Shown piece after piece: positions 1-8,500 of a stretch of DNA of 64,000 nucleotides. Each line of letters starts with the position of its first letter. Positions within the stretch are counted from its first letter, which is position 1. Origin of the DNA: Gammaproteobacteria bacterium (GTDB lineage Bacteria > Pseudomonadota > Gammaproteobacteria > Steroidobacterales > Steroidobacteraceae); assembly GCA_028870275.1 (NCBI GenBank), contig JAGWPY010000057.1, positions 1 through 64,000 of the forward strand, given 5' to 3'. The notes under the pieces are model-generated. The model was not told the origin of the DNA. It was given only the letters and a program-made list of their open reading frames with translations, and did not search any database. The position numbers and the translations under genes are program-made.

Positions 1-689
1 GCGCCGACGCGGATCACATTGAAGGTGTCGCCGACCTGGGCGGATCCCTTGAACCCGCGCGCGTAGACCGTGTTGCCCTGGGCGAAGGCCACGTGCCCGT
101 CGAGCGCGGCCAGCAGATAGGGCGCGCCATGGATTTGTTCGCGTGTGAGCACGGTCGGCTTCGACATGAAGGACTGCACGGTCTCGTACGGGATCGTGCG
201 GATCGCTTCGGACAACGGCCGGCTGTGCACGCGGGGTTCGAGCCGCACCACGCCGCCGCGCTCGACGTCGGCGGGCAGGCCGCCGCGTTGCAGCACGAGC
301 TGCGGTCGACCGCCGACGTAGACCAGTCGCAGCGTGTCTCCGGGGTAGATCAGATGCGGATTGTGGATCTGCGGATTCGCCTGCCAGATCTCGGGCCAAT
401 GCCAGGGGTCGCGCAGGAACAGCTTGGCGATGTCCCAGAGCGTGTCGCCGCGCTTGACGACGTAGGAACTCGGCGCGTCGGCGGCGAGCGCCGGCCCGGA
501 CGCAGACTCATCAGCGGCGGCTGGCGCGCCGGTCGATCCCGGCGCGGCCGCGGCGGCCGCGTTCGCCGCCGATGGCGCCGGGTCGGTGCTGGCGCCCGAG
601 GCGCTGCCTGCGGCCAGCATGGCCGCGAGCAGCACGAGGCCCGCACGATGGATTGTGACCGATAGAGGCCGGATGGTCTGCGGCTGCAT
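1..689 (-). CDS. LysM-domain exported protein (3' end cut by window edge)
   Basis: This frame is missing from the ORF track because it has no stop inside the window. Translating the minus strand from the ATG at 689 gives an open frame to base 1. It starts with a cleavable-looking signal peptide (hydrophobic run AGLVLLAAMLAAG), followed by an Ala/Pro-rich linker and a LysM domain at about residues 75–124 (YVVKRGDTLWDIAKLFL, then NPQIHNPHLIYPGDTL). An AAGGGAG ribosome-binding site lies 8 bases upstream of the ATG. LysM binds peptidoglycan, so an envelope location is likely. It is divergent from def, an arrangement common in Gammaproteobacteria. The protein continues past the edge with a region conserved in such LysM proteins; no catalytic domain is visible. 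Confidence 0.85.
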   Translation of the reverse strand, partial: MQPQTIRPLSVTIHRAGLVLLAAMLAAGSASGASTDPAPSAANAAAAAAPGSTGAPAAADESASGPALAADAPSSYVVKRGDTLWDIAKLFLRDPWHWPEIWQANPQIHNPHLIYPGDTLRLVYVGGRPQLVLQRGGLPADVERGGVVRLEPRVHSRPLSEAIRTIPYETVQSFMSKPTVLTREQIHGAPYLLAALDGHVAFAQGNTVYARGFKGSAQVGDTFNVIRVG

Positions 690-894
690 TCGCGTTGCTC
701 CCTTGGGTCACCGACGCCGCGGTGATGGGCTGACTGATATACTGCGGGGCGACCGGGCGTGACTTTGACGTGGTGCGCGGTTTTCGGTCTTCGGTTGCAC
801 TGCGTTGGGCCCTGCCGTTCGCATTAAGTTAAGCAGTGGCGGAACTGTAGCAACATTCTTCGGCCAAAAACACGACATCTCTCTCATAACGTCG

Positions 895-1434
895 ATGACA
901 AAGCTCGCGATTCTCGAATATCCGGATCCCCGGCTGCGCACCAAGGCCGCGGCGATCGACCTCGTCGACGATGCCGTACGCCGGCTGGCCGACGACATGC
1001 TGGAGACGATGTACGCCTCCAAGGGCGTCGGTCTCGCCGCGACCCAGGTCGACGTGCACCGCCGGCTGCTGGTCGTCGACGTGAGCGCGGAGCACGATCA
1101 ACCGGTGGTGCTCATCAATCCGGAGATCCTCACGCGCGAGGCGCCGTCGAATTGCGAGGAGGGCTGCCTGTCGCTGCCCGGCATCTACGCCAACGTGGAA
1201 CGAGCGCAGAAGATACGCGTGCGGGCGCTCGGCCGGGATGGCCGGCCGTTCGAGATGCAGGCCGAGGGCCTCGCGGCGGTGTGTATCCAGCACGAAATGG
1301 ACCATCTCGAAGGCCGATTGTTCGTCGACTACCTGTCCGAACTCAAGCGGCAGATGATCCGCCGGCGTCTCGCCAAGGAGCGCAGGCAACGTCCGGCGGG
1401 CCGCGAGGACCGATCCCCGGCGCAGGCGAACTGA
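895..1434 (+). CDS. def: Peptide deformylase
   Basis: Removes the formyl group from the N-terminal methionine of new proteins in the cytosol. All three family motifs are present: GVGLAATQ (about residue 44), EGCLS with metal-ligand Cys91, and HEMDH with His133 and His137. At 179 aa it matches the family (about 170). The track ORF starts at 805, but the ATG at 895 ([15 protein letters not shown]) matches the usual deformylase N-terminus; the extra upstream residues are not family-like. fmt follows within a few bases, forming the classic def–fmt pair. The 205 bp upstream of the ATG, shared with the divergent LysM gene, must hold the promoters of both. Confidence 0.97.
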   Translation: MTKLAILEYPDPRLRTKAAAIDLVDDAVRRLADDMLETMYASKGVGLAATQVDVHRRLLVVDVSAEHDQPVVLINPEILTREAPSNCEEGCLSLPGIYANVERAQKIRVRALGRDGRPFEMQAEGLAAVCIQHEMDHLEGRLFVDYLSELKRQMIRRRLAKERRQRPAGREDRSPAQAN

Positions 1435-1439
1435 GCGTC

Positions 1440-2405
1440 TTGGGCGCCGGGCAATCGCCGCTGCGGCTGGCGTTCGCGGGGACGCCCCGGTTCGCCGTAC
1501 CCTCGCTCGAGGCGCTGCACGCCGCCGGTCACCGGATCCTCGCGGTCTACACCCAGGCCGACCGGCCCGCGGGGCGGGGCCGGGCGCTGCAGCCGAGCGC
1601 GGTGAAGCTGCGCGCGCTCGCGCTCGGTCTGCGGGTCGAGCAACCCACGGGCTTTCGTGACGAAGAGACGATCGAGGGCCTGCGACGACTCGAGGTCGAC
1701 GCCTTCGTGGTCGTCGCCTATGGCCTGATCCTGCCCGCGGCAGCGCTGGCGATTCCCCGCCTGGGTTGCCTGAACGTCCACGCATCGCTCTTGCCGCGAT
1801 GGCGCGGCGCCGCGCCGATTCAGCGTGCCATCCTCGCCGGCGATCGCCTCACCGGCGTGTCCATCATGCGCATGGAGGCGGGCCTCGACACCGGCCCCGT
1901 GTACGCGCGCGCCGAACGGCCGATCGGCTTCGACGACGCGGGCACGCTCGGCGAGGCGCTCGCGAACCTCGGTGCGGCGAGTCTTTGCGCGACGCTCGGG
2001 GAGATTTCCGCCGGTCGCGCGGTCGCGGTCCCGCAGTCCGCCGAGGGCGTGACCTACGCGGCGAAAGTCGACAAGACCGAGGCCGCGATCGACTGGAGCG
2101 CCGATGCGGCGAGCATCGAGCGGCAGGTGCGCGCGTTCAATCCCTGGCCCGTGGCCGAGACCCGCTGGCGCGGCGAGCAGCTGCGCATCTGGGGCGCCGC
2201 CATTGCGCCCGACGGCGAAGCCGCACGGCCCGAAGATCCCGCGCCCGGTCGCATCCTCGCCGCGGATTCCCGCGGCGTCGAGGTCGCCTGCGGCCGCGGC
2301 CGGTTGCGGCTGTTGCGGGTGCAGCGCCCCGGCCGGCGCATCGTCGACGCCGTGCATCTCGGGCGCGCCGATTCGCTGGTCGGAGAGCGGCTCGGTCCGC
2401 CATGA
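1440..2405 (+). CDS. fmt: Methionyl-tRNA formyltransferase
   Basis: Adds a formyl group from 10-formyl-tetrahydrofolate to initiator Met-tRNA. The N-terminal domain shows LAFAGTPRFAVPSLEAL, NVHASLLPRWRGAAPIQ (the Asn-His-Ser catalytic region) and GVSIMRMEAGLDTGPVY. A C-terminal OB-fold domain with FNPWPVAETRW follows. No ATG is available near the conserved start; the track start at 1152 lies inside def. I chose the TTG at 1440, giving about 321 aa against about 315 for the family. CTG 1431 or CTG 1461 remain possible. The stop overlaps the rsmB ATG (ATGA). Confidence 0.93.
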   Translation: MGAGQSPLRLAFAGTPRFAVPSLEALHAAGHRILAVYTQADRPAGRGRALQPSAVKLRALALGLRVEQPTGFRDEETIEGLRRLEVDAFVVVAYGLILPAAALAIPRLGCLNVHASLLPRWRGAAPIQRAILAGDRLTGVSIMRMEAGLDTGPVYARAERPIGFDDAGTLGEALANLGAASLCATLGEISAGRAVAVPQSAEGVTYAAKVDKTEAAIDWSADAASIERQVRAFNPWPVAETRWRGEQLRIWGAAIAPDGEAARPEDPAPGRILAADSRGVEVACGRGRLRLLRVQRPGRRIVDAVHLGRADSLVGERLGPP

Positions 2406-3724
2406 ACGCGGCGATCGCGGCCCGGTTGCCGGCGGCTCGCGCGGTCGCCGCGCTGCTGGCCGGGCGCGTAAGCCTCGATGCGGCTCTTCGCCAGGCGCTG
2501 GCGGGCGTTCGGGGCGCAGAGGCTTCCTCGGTCAAGTCGCTCAGCTTCGGTGCGGTTCGCGGCTACTACCGCCACGAAAAGCTGATCGCGATGCTCGCGC
2601 AGCAGCCGGGCCGCCGGCTCGATCCGTTCGTGCGCGCGCTGCTCTCGGTCGCGCTGTTCGAACTCGAGGATCGGCGCTCTCCGGAATACGCCGTCGTCGA
2701 CGCCGCGGTCGAGGTCGCCAAGGCGGGTCCGGCGCCGCGCGCCGCGGGTCTGGTCAATGCGCTGTTGCGACGCTACCTGCGTGAGCAGGGCGCGCTCATC
2801 GAGGCACTCGCGCGAGACCGTGCCGCGTTTCACGCATCGCCGGCCTGGCTCGAGGCCCGACTGCGCGAGGACTGGCCGCAGCGCACCGAGGAGGTGCTGG
2901 CCGCCCTCGACACGCAGGCGCCGATGTGGCTGCGCGTGAACGCGCGCCGCGGCGACGCCGCCGCCTACGCGGCCCGGCTGAGAGCCGAGGGAATCGGCTC
3001 GACTCCAGAGCCGCGGGTGCCGGGCGCGTTGCGTCTCGACCAGCCCTGCGAGGTCGATCGCCTGCCGGGCTTCGCCGAGGGTCTCGTGTCGGTGCAGGAC
3101 CTCGGCGCCCAGTGCGCAGGCGCTCTGCTCGCCCTCGCCCCCGGGCTCTCGGTACTCGACGCCTGCGCGGCCCCGGGCGGCAAGACCTCATCGATTGCCG
3201 AGCAGGCGCCCGGCCTCGGTCGTCTGGTCGCGGTCGATCTCGACCCCTTCCGTCTCGAGCGGGTGAGGGAGAATCTCGCCCGCGGCGGCCTCGCCGCCGA
3301 ACTCGTCGCGGCCGATGCGACGGCGCCGGAATCCTGGTGGGACGGGCGGCCGTTCGACCGCATCCTGCTCGATGCGCCCTGCTCCGGTCTCGGCGTGATC
3401 CGTCGCCACCCCGACATCCGCCTGCGCCGCACGCCGGCGGATCTCGAACGCATGCCCCGCCAGCAGGCCCGCCTGTTGCACGCGGCCTGGTCGATGCTCG
3501 CTCCGGGCGGGCGGCTGGTGTATGCGACCTGCAGCTGGGCCCGGGCCGAGAACCGCCACGTCGTCGAGTCGTTCCTCGCCGCGACCGGCGATGCCGAGGT
3601 ACTCGATCCGGCGCACGGGCCCCATTGGCCGGAGCTCGGGACGCCGGACGGTCCGGGCCGGCAGATCCTTCCGGGCGAGGCAGGCGCCGACGGCTTCTAT
3701 TATGCTGTCCTGACCAAGCGATGA
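2402..3724 (+). CDS. rsmB: 16S rRNA (cytosine-967-C5)-methyltransferase
   Basis: S-adenosylmethionine-dependent methylation of C967 of 16S rRNA. An N-terminal NusB-like RNA-binding domain (about residues 1–140) precedes the Rossmann methyltransferase. Visible motifs are DACAAPGGKT (SAM binding), LLDAPCSGLGVIRRHPD (PC motif) and YATCSWARAENRHVV (TC motif with the second Cys). Its 440 aa match the family. The ATG overlaps the fmt stop and the stop overlaps the next ATG, so def–fmt–rsmB–DUF4390 reads as one operon. Confidence 0.96.
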   Translation: MNAAIAARLPAARAVAALLAGRVSLDAALRQALAGVRGAEASSVKSLSFGAVRGYYRHEKLIAMLAQQPGRRLDPFVRALLSVALFELEDRRSPEYAVVDAAVEVAKAGPAPRAAGLVNALLRRYLREQGALIEALARDRAAFHASPAWLEARLREDWPQRTEEVLAALDTQAPMWLRVNARRGDAAAYAARLRAEGIGSTPEPRVPGALRLDQPCEVDRLPGFAEGLVSVQDLGAQCAGALLALAPGLSVLDACAAPGGKTSSIAEQAPGLGRLVAVDLDPFRLERVRENLARGGLAAELVAADATAPESWWDGRPFDRILLDAPCSGLGVIRRHPDIRLRRTPADLERMPRQQARLLHAAWSMLAPGGRLVYATCSWARAENRHVVESFLAATGDAEVLDPAHGPHWPELGTPDGPGRQILPGEAGADGFYYAVLTKR

Positions 3725-4329
3725 ACCCGAATCCTGCACGCCATCCACGCGCCTCGCGAGCGGTCCGCCGAGCCGGAATGCCGCTGGCCGCGTTGCTGTG
3801 CTTGCTGGGGGCCGCGGTGGCGTTCGCCGACGGCCTCGAGGGCGATTTCGTGGTTCGCAGCGCCGACCTCGCGGTGCGAGAGGGCGTCTACCGGCTCGAT
3901 GCGAACTTCGACCTGCCGATCGGCGAGGCGGTGCGGCGGGGTCTCGCGGACGGCGTGCCGCTCACGCTTGAAGTCGATTTCTCGCTGAAGCGCGTGCGGC
4001 GCTTCCTGCCGGACGCCGACGTCGCCGACCTCGCGCAGCGCTATCAGCTGCAGTACAACGCCGTGAGCGCGCATTACGTGCTGCGCAACGACAACAGCGG
4101 ACAACAGGAATCCCTGCCGACGCTCGACGCGGCGATCGCCGAGCTGTCCCGGATCCGCGGCCTTCCCGTGCTCGACAAGTCGCTGGTGCCCGCAGGCCCG
4201 CGTTACGAGGCGAGCGTTCGCGCCAGGATCGACTACGGCGCCGTGCCGCTCACGCTCAGGATCCTGATGTTCTGGGTCAACGAATGGCACCGCGAGAGCG
4301 ACTGGTACACGTGGACGCTACGACCGTAG
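3721..4329 (+). CDS. DUF4390 family exported protein
   Basis: A 202-residue protein with an N-terminal hydrophobic export signal (MPLAALLCLLGAAVAF) and a beta-rich remainder ending in WVNEWHRESDWYTWTL. DUF4390 proteins sit between rsmB and ntrY-like kinases in many Proteobacteria; their role is unknown. The sequence shows no catalytic motif. The ATG overlaps the rsmB stop, and the 3' end overlaps the kinase start. The position suggests a periplasmic partner or sensor accessory for the following kinase, which is inference only. Confidence 0.85.
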   Translation: MNPNPARHPRASRAVRRAGMPLAALLCLLGAAVAFADGLEGDFVVRSADLAVREGVYRLDANFDLPIGEAVRRGLADGVPLTLEVDFSLKRVRRFLPDADVADLAQRYQLQYNAVSAHYVLRNDNSGQQESLPTLDAAIAELSRIRGLPVLDKSLVPAGPRYEASVRARIDYGAVPLTLRILMFWVNEWHRESDWYTWTLRP

Positions 4330-6536
4330 CGCGCCGGTACGGCGCCACCCTGCTCGGCGGCGTGGGCGTCGCCCTCTGGCTCGTCGCACTGCTGCTGCTC
4401 GGATCGGCGGCGCAGAACTCCGAGAAATTCGACCGCTGGTTGCCCTGGATCCTGCTGATCAACATCGCCGGCCTGCTGACCTTGTGTGCGATGCTGGTCG
4501 GCAAACTGCTCGCACTGGTGCGCGAGTACCGTCGTCATGTGCCCGGTTCGCGGCTGAAGGCGCGCACCGTGGCGGTCTTCAGCGCGCTCGCGGTCGGACC
4601 CATTCTGGTGGTGTTCTACTTCGCCCTGCAGTTCATGAACCGCAGCATCGACAGCTGGTTCGAGCTGGAGGTGAGCCAGGGACTGAAGGACACGCGCGAT
4701 CTGTCGCGGGCCGCCCTCGACGCCAGAGTGCGCGATTTCCAGCAGAACACCGCGGCCGTGGCTCATTCGCTCTCGGGGCTGTCCGATCTCGATCTGATCG
4801 CGACGCTCGATCGGGCCCGGCGCGAGAGCACCGCCATGGAGTTCACCGTGGTCGGGCCGAGCCTAAGGATCCTGGCGACGAGTTCCGACCGGCCGCTCGA
4901 TTCGGTGCCGCTGCCGGCGACCCAGGAGATGATGCTGCAGGTGCGCCGCGGGCGCTCCTACGCGAGCCTGGATACCGACTCCTCGGGCAGTTACGTGATC
5001 CGCGCGGCCTCGCCGATCGACACCAACGGAGACCCGGCCTCGCGCGTGCTGATCGCCCTGTATCCGGTGCCGGAGCAGCTCAGCGAGCTCGCCGACACGG
5101 TGCAGAGGTCCTATACGCAATATGCCAACCTCGTGCAGCTGCGGCGGCCGCTGAAGACCACGTTCATGTTGATCCTGAGCTTCGTCGTGCTGCTGTCGCT
5201 GCTGGCCGCGGTCTATGGCGCCTTCTTCGCCGCGCAGAGGCTGGTGCAGCCGGTGCAGGATCTGATCGCCGGGACCCGCGCGGTCGCGCGCGGCAACTAC
5301 GACACGCAGCTGCCCTTGCCCTCACGCGACGAGCTGGGATTCCTCGTGACCTCGTTCAACGAGATGACCAAGCGTCTGGCCCGCGCCCGTCTCGAGACCC
5401 GCCGCAGCCAGCAAGCGGTCGAAGCCGAGCGGGCCGGCCTCGCCGTGATCCTGGCGCGCCTGTCCACCGGCGTCGTGGCGCTCGAGGCCGATCTCGGCGT
5501 GCGCACCGCGAACCAGGCGGCGAGCGCGATCCTCGGGGTCGATCTCGAGGGGGCGACCGGCCGTCCCTTCGACGAAACGATCAGCGATGCGCCGTTCTTC
5601 CGCGCCTTTCTGGGCGCGGTGAAGCGTCGCATCGTCGCCGGGGACCGTGACTGGCGCGAGCAGCTCGAGTTGCCCTCGGACGCCGGCAGGCGGGTGCTCA
5701 TGTGCGCATGCACCCAGTTGCCCAAGGAGATCGGCGATTCCGGGGTGGTGCTGGTGTTCGACGACATCACCACCTTGCTGCAGGCGCAGCGCGACGCGGC
5801 CTGGGGAGAAGTGGCGCGCCGGCTCGCCCACGAGATCAAGAATCCCCTCACTCCGATCCAGCTGTCCGCGGAACGCATGCGGCGCAAGTTTCTCGGCAGC
5901 ATGAACCCGCAGGACGCCCAGGTTCTCGAGCGCGCGACCCACACGATCGTCGCGCAGGTCGATGCGATGAAGCAGATGGTCAACGCGTTCAGCGAATACG
6001 CCCGCGCACCCGATCTGCATTTCGCCCGCTTCGACCTGAATCAGCTGGTGACCGAGGTGGTCGAACTCTACCGGGCCCCGGCCTCCCAGGTCGACCTGCG
6101 CTTGCGGCTCGACCCGCAGCTTCCCGAGATCACCGCCGACCGCATGCGCATTCGCCAGATCCTCAACAATCTGGTCACCAATTCGCTGGAAGCCCTCGAG
6201 GGCCGCGATGCCGGCCGCGTCGAGGTCGAGACCCGGCTCGCGGACGAGGCGGGCAAGGCGGTCGCGGCGATCGTGGTCGCCGACAACGGCCCGGGATTTC
6301 AGCGGGACCTGATCGGCACGGTGTTCGATCCCTACGTGACCAGCAAGCCGAAGGGCACCGGACTCGGACTCGCCATCGTCAAGAAGATCGTCGAGGAACA
6401 CGGCGGTCGCATAGAAGCGGATAATCGGCCCGCGGGCGGAGCCCGGGTCAGGATCATGCTGCCGCTGGGCGAGACCGGCCGCCAGGCCGGTGTGCGTGAA
6501 CAGCGCAGGGGCGAACAGAGGAGAGAGCGCGTATGA
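4284..6536 (+). CDS. ntrY: NtrY-type membrane sensor histidine kinase
   Basis: A 750-residue kinase. Two N-terminal membrane helices (about residues 20–42 and 53–76), a third near 100–120 and a fourth near 293–318 frame a periplasmic sensor region. HAMP follows (RLVQPVQDLIAGTRAVARGNYD), then a PAS-like segment, the HisKA box RRLAHEIKNPLTP with the phospho-acceptor His, and an ATPase domain with N box NNLVTNSLEAL, DNGPGF, and GTGLGLAIVKKI. This is the NtrY architecture, tied in relatives to nitrogen or redox/envelope responses. Start is uncertain: ATG 4284 or GTG 4311, neither with a good ribosome-binding site; both overlap the DUF4390 gene. The stop overlaps ntrX. Confidence 0.9.
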   Translation: MAPRERLVHVDATTVARRYGATLLGGVGVALWLVALLLLGSAAQNSEKFDRWLPWILLINIAGLLTLCAMLVGKLLALVREYRRHVPGSRLKARTVAVFSALAVGPILVVFYFALQFMNRSIDSWFELEVSQGLKDTRDLSRAALDARVRDFQQNTAAVAHSLSGLSDLDLIATLDRARRESTAMEFTVVGPSLRILATSSDRPLDSVPLPATQEMMLQVRRGRSYASLDTDSSGSYVIRAASPIDTNGDPASRVLIALYPVPEQLSELADTVQRSYTQYANLVQLRRPLKTTFMLILSFVVLLSLLAAVYGAFFAAQRLVQPVQDLIAGTRAVARGNYDTQLPLPSRDELGFLVTSFNEMTKRLARARLETRRSQQAVEAERAGLAVILARLSTGVVALEADLGVRTANQAASAILGVDLEGATGRPFDETISDAPFFRAFLGAVKRRIVAGDRDWREQLELPSDAGRRVLMCACTQLPKEIGDSGVVLVFDDITTLLQAQRDAAWGEVARRLAHEIKNPLTPIQLSAERMRRKFLGSMNPQDAQVLERATHTIVAQVDAMKQMVNAFSEYARAPDLHFARFDLNQLVTEVVELYRAPASQVDLRLRLDPQLPEITADRMRIRQILNNLVTNSLEALEGRDAGRVEVETRLADEAGKAVAAIVVADNGPGFQRDLIGTVFDPYVTSKPKGTGLGLAIVKKIVEEHGGRIEADNRPAGGARVRIMLPLGETGRQAGVREQRRGEQRRERV

Positions 6537-7894
6537 CCGCGTCGAGAATCTTGGTGGTCGATGACGAGGCCGACATCCGCGAGTTGTTGCGGGAGATCCT
6601 GACCGAGGAAGGCTATGAGGTCGAGGTCGCCTCCGGGGCCGCACAGGCGCGCGCGGCGCGCGCCGCCGGGGTGCAGGATCTCGTGCTGCTCGACATCTGG
6701 ATGCCGGATACGGATGGTATCTCGTTGCTGCGGGAATGGTCCGAGACCCGCGGCTACGACTGCCCGGTCGTGATGATGTCGGGACACGGCACTGTGGAGA
6801 CCGCGGTCGAGGCCACTCGCCTCGGCGCCTTCGATTTCGTCGAGAAGCCCCTGTCGCTCACCAAGCTGCTGCGCACCGTCGAGCGCGCTCTGGATGCCGG
6901 CCGGCGCAAGCGCATGGCGATGCGCGCCCAGCCTGGCACGCTCGCCGTGCCGATCGGCAAGGGCCGGGCAACCCAGTTGCTGCGCGAGCGCGTCCAGCAG
7001 GTCGCACCCAGCGCCTCGGCGGTGTTGTTCGTCGGCGAAGCGGGTTCCGGCCGCGAAGCCTACGCCCGCTACCTGCACAGCCTCAGCGCGCGCGCGGCGC
7101 GCCCGTTCACGGTCGTGGTCGCGGCGAGCCTCGCCGCCGATCCGGCGGCGGCGCTGTTCGGCACTTCGACCGAGGGTCGCATCGAGCCCGGTGTGCTGGA
7201 ACGCGCCGCGGGCGGCACGCTGTACCTGAACGGCATCGAGGATCTGAATGCCGAGGCGCAACGGCTGCTCATGGGCGCGATCGAGCAGCAGGGATACGTA
7301 CGCGTCGGCGGGGGCGATCGCCTGCCGCTCGATGTGCGCTGGGTGAGTTCGGCGCTGGAGGGGTTCGATCAGCGTCCTGGAGCCGAGCCGTTCCGCCGCG
7401 ACCTGTTCGCGTACCTGGGTGTGATCACCCTCAAGGTGCCGCCGTTGCGCGATTACGCCGAGGACGTGCCCGATCTGCTGCGCTACTACGTCGATCGTCT
7501 GGTCGACGATCAGCATCTGCCGCTGCGTCGCTTCAGCGTCGCCGCACAGAACCGGCTGCGCAACTATCCGTGGCCGGGCAACGTCGGCGAATTGAGAAAT
7601 CTCGTGCAGCGCGTGTTGATCCTCGGGCACGGTGAGGAGATCGGGCTCGAGGAGGTCGAGCGAGAGCTCGCCGAGAGACGCTCGGCGGACGAACCTCTGG
7701 TGAAACAGGACCTGCTCGCGCTTCCGTTGCGCGAGGCGCGCGAACAGTTCGAGCGCGCCTACCTCCAGCAGCAGCTCCTGCTCTGCAACGGCAAAGTGGG
7801 TCAGCTCGCCAAGCGGGTCGGTATGGAGCGTACCCACCTGTACCGGAAGCTCCGTGCGCTCGGCGTGGATTTCCGCCAGCTCGGCGAGGACTGA
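6533..7894 (+). CDS. ntrX: NtrX-like response regulator with degenerate AAA+ domain
   Basis: Partner of the preceding kinase (ATGA overlap, with an AGAGGAGAGAG ribosome-binding stretch). The receiver domain (residues 1–120) is intact: VVDDE, phospho-acceptor Asp54 in LLDIWMPDTDG, and a conserved Lys in VEKP. The sigma-54-activator AAA+ module is eroded. Walker A reads GEAGSGRE with Arg for the catalytic Lys, the GAFTGA loop is absent after ALFGTSTEG, and the Walker B region reads GGTLYLNGIEDL rather than GGTLFLDEI. PWPGNVGELRNL and a C-terminal Fis-type helix-turn-helix (VGQLAKRVGMERTHLYRKL) are kept. It probably binds DNA but cannot activate sigma-54 polymerase by ATP hydrolysis. Confidence 0.9.
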   Translation: MTASRILVVDDEADIRELLREILTEEGYEVEVASGAAQARAARAAGVQDLVLLDIWMPDTDGISLLREWSETRGYDCPVVMMSGHGTVETAVEATRLGAFDFVEKPLSLTKLLRTVERALDAGRRKRMAMRAQPGTLAVPIGKGRATQLLRERVQQVAPSASAVLFVGEAGSGREAYARYLHSLSARAARPFTVVVAASLAADPAAALFGTSTEGRIEPGVLERAAGGTLYLNGIEDLNAEAQRLLMGAIEQQGYVRVGGGDRLPLDVRWVSSALEGFDQRPGAEPFRRDLFAYLGVITLKVPPLRDYAEDVPDLLRYYVDRLVDDQHLPLRRFSVAAQNRLRNYPWPGNVGELRNLVQRVLILGHGEEIGLEEVERELAERRSADEPLVKQDLLALPLREAREQFERAYLQQQLLLCNGKVGQLAKRVGMERTHLYRKLRALGVDFRQLGED

Positions 7895-7911
7895 GCCGCG
7901 GGTCGCGGGCT

Positions 7912-8493
7912 TCAGTCGCCGACCCGGATCACCAGAAAATCGACGTTCTCCCGCCGCAGCACGTCGCGCATGTGGTTCAAGGTCTTCAGGTCGGAGACCG
8001 GCCCGATGCGGATCCGGTGCCAGGTGTCGTCGTCGACCGTGACCTTCTGCACGGTCGATTCGATGCCCTGCAACGCGAGCTGCGCTCGGACCCGGTCCGC
8101 ATCGGCAAACCGCTTGTAGGCGCCGGCCTGCAGGACGTAGGTGCCGGGACGGGTTTCCGGCGCCAGCTTGAGGTCCGGTTTGACCTCGCGGGTCTTGGGC
8201 GGAACGACCACCTCGAAGCTCGGCAGCATCTTGTAGAAATCGTAGGACTGTTTCGGCGCCGCGGTTGCGCTCGCCACCGAGGCGGCGTGTCCGGCCGCGC
8301 CGACTCGGCCGTGCGGCTTGGTACGGGCGCCCGCCGCGGCCGGAGGAGCCGGTGGCGGAGCGCTCGGCCGGCGCTGCACGAAGTGCGCCACGACGGCGAC
8401 CGCGAGACCGACCGCCAGCCCGATCGCGAGTCCCGCTCCTCCGGACAGTCCGCCCTTGCGGTTCGGCCGCCTGGTCTTGTAGTCCCGGGTCAC
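7912..8493 (-). CDS. SPOR-domain membrane protein (FtsN-like)
   Basis: A 193-residue protein, basic at the N-terminus, with one membrane helix (GLAIGLAVGLAVAVVAHF, about residues 20–38), a Pro/Ala-rich periplasmic linker and a C-terminal SPOR domain (TYVLQAGAYKRFADADRVRAQL through IRIGPVSDLKTLNHMRDVL). SPOR domains bind denuded glycan strands at the division septum. The site after argS is the usual location for this FtsN-like gene in Gammaproteobacteria. The start is GTG at 8493, 7 bases after the argS stop. It may be a division protein, but FtsN identity cannot be proved from SPOR alone. Confidence 0.88.
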   Translation of the reverse strand: MTRDYKTRRPNRKGGLSGGAGLAIGLAVGLAVAVVAHFVQRRPSAPPPAPPAAAGARTKPHGRVGAAGHAASVASATAAPKQSYDFYKMLPSFEVVVPPKTREVKPDLKLAPETRPGTYVLQAGAYKRFADADRVRAQLALQGIESTVQKVTVDDDTWHRIRIGPVSDLKTLNHMRDVLRRENVDFLVIRVGD

Positions 8494-8500
8494 GCGGCGC

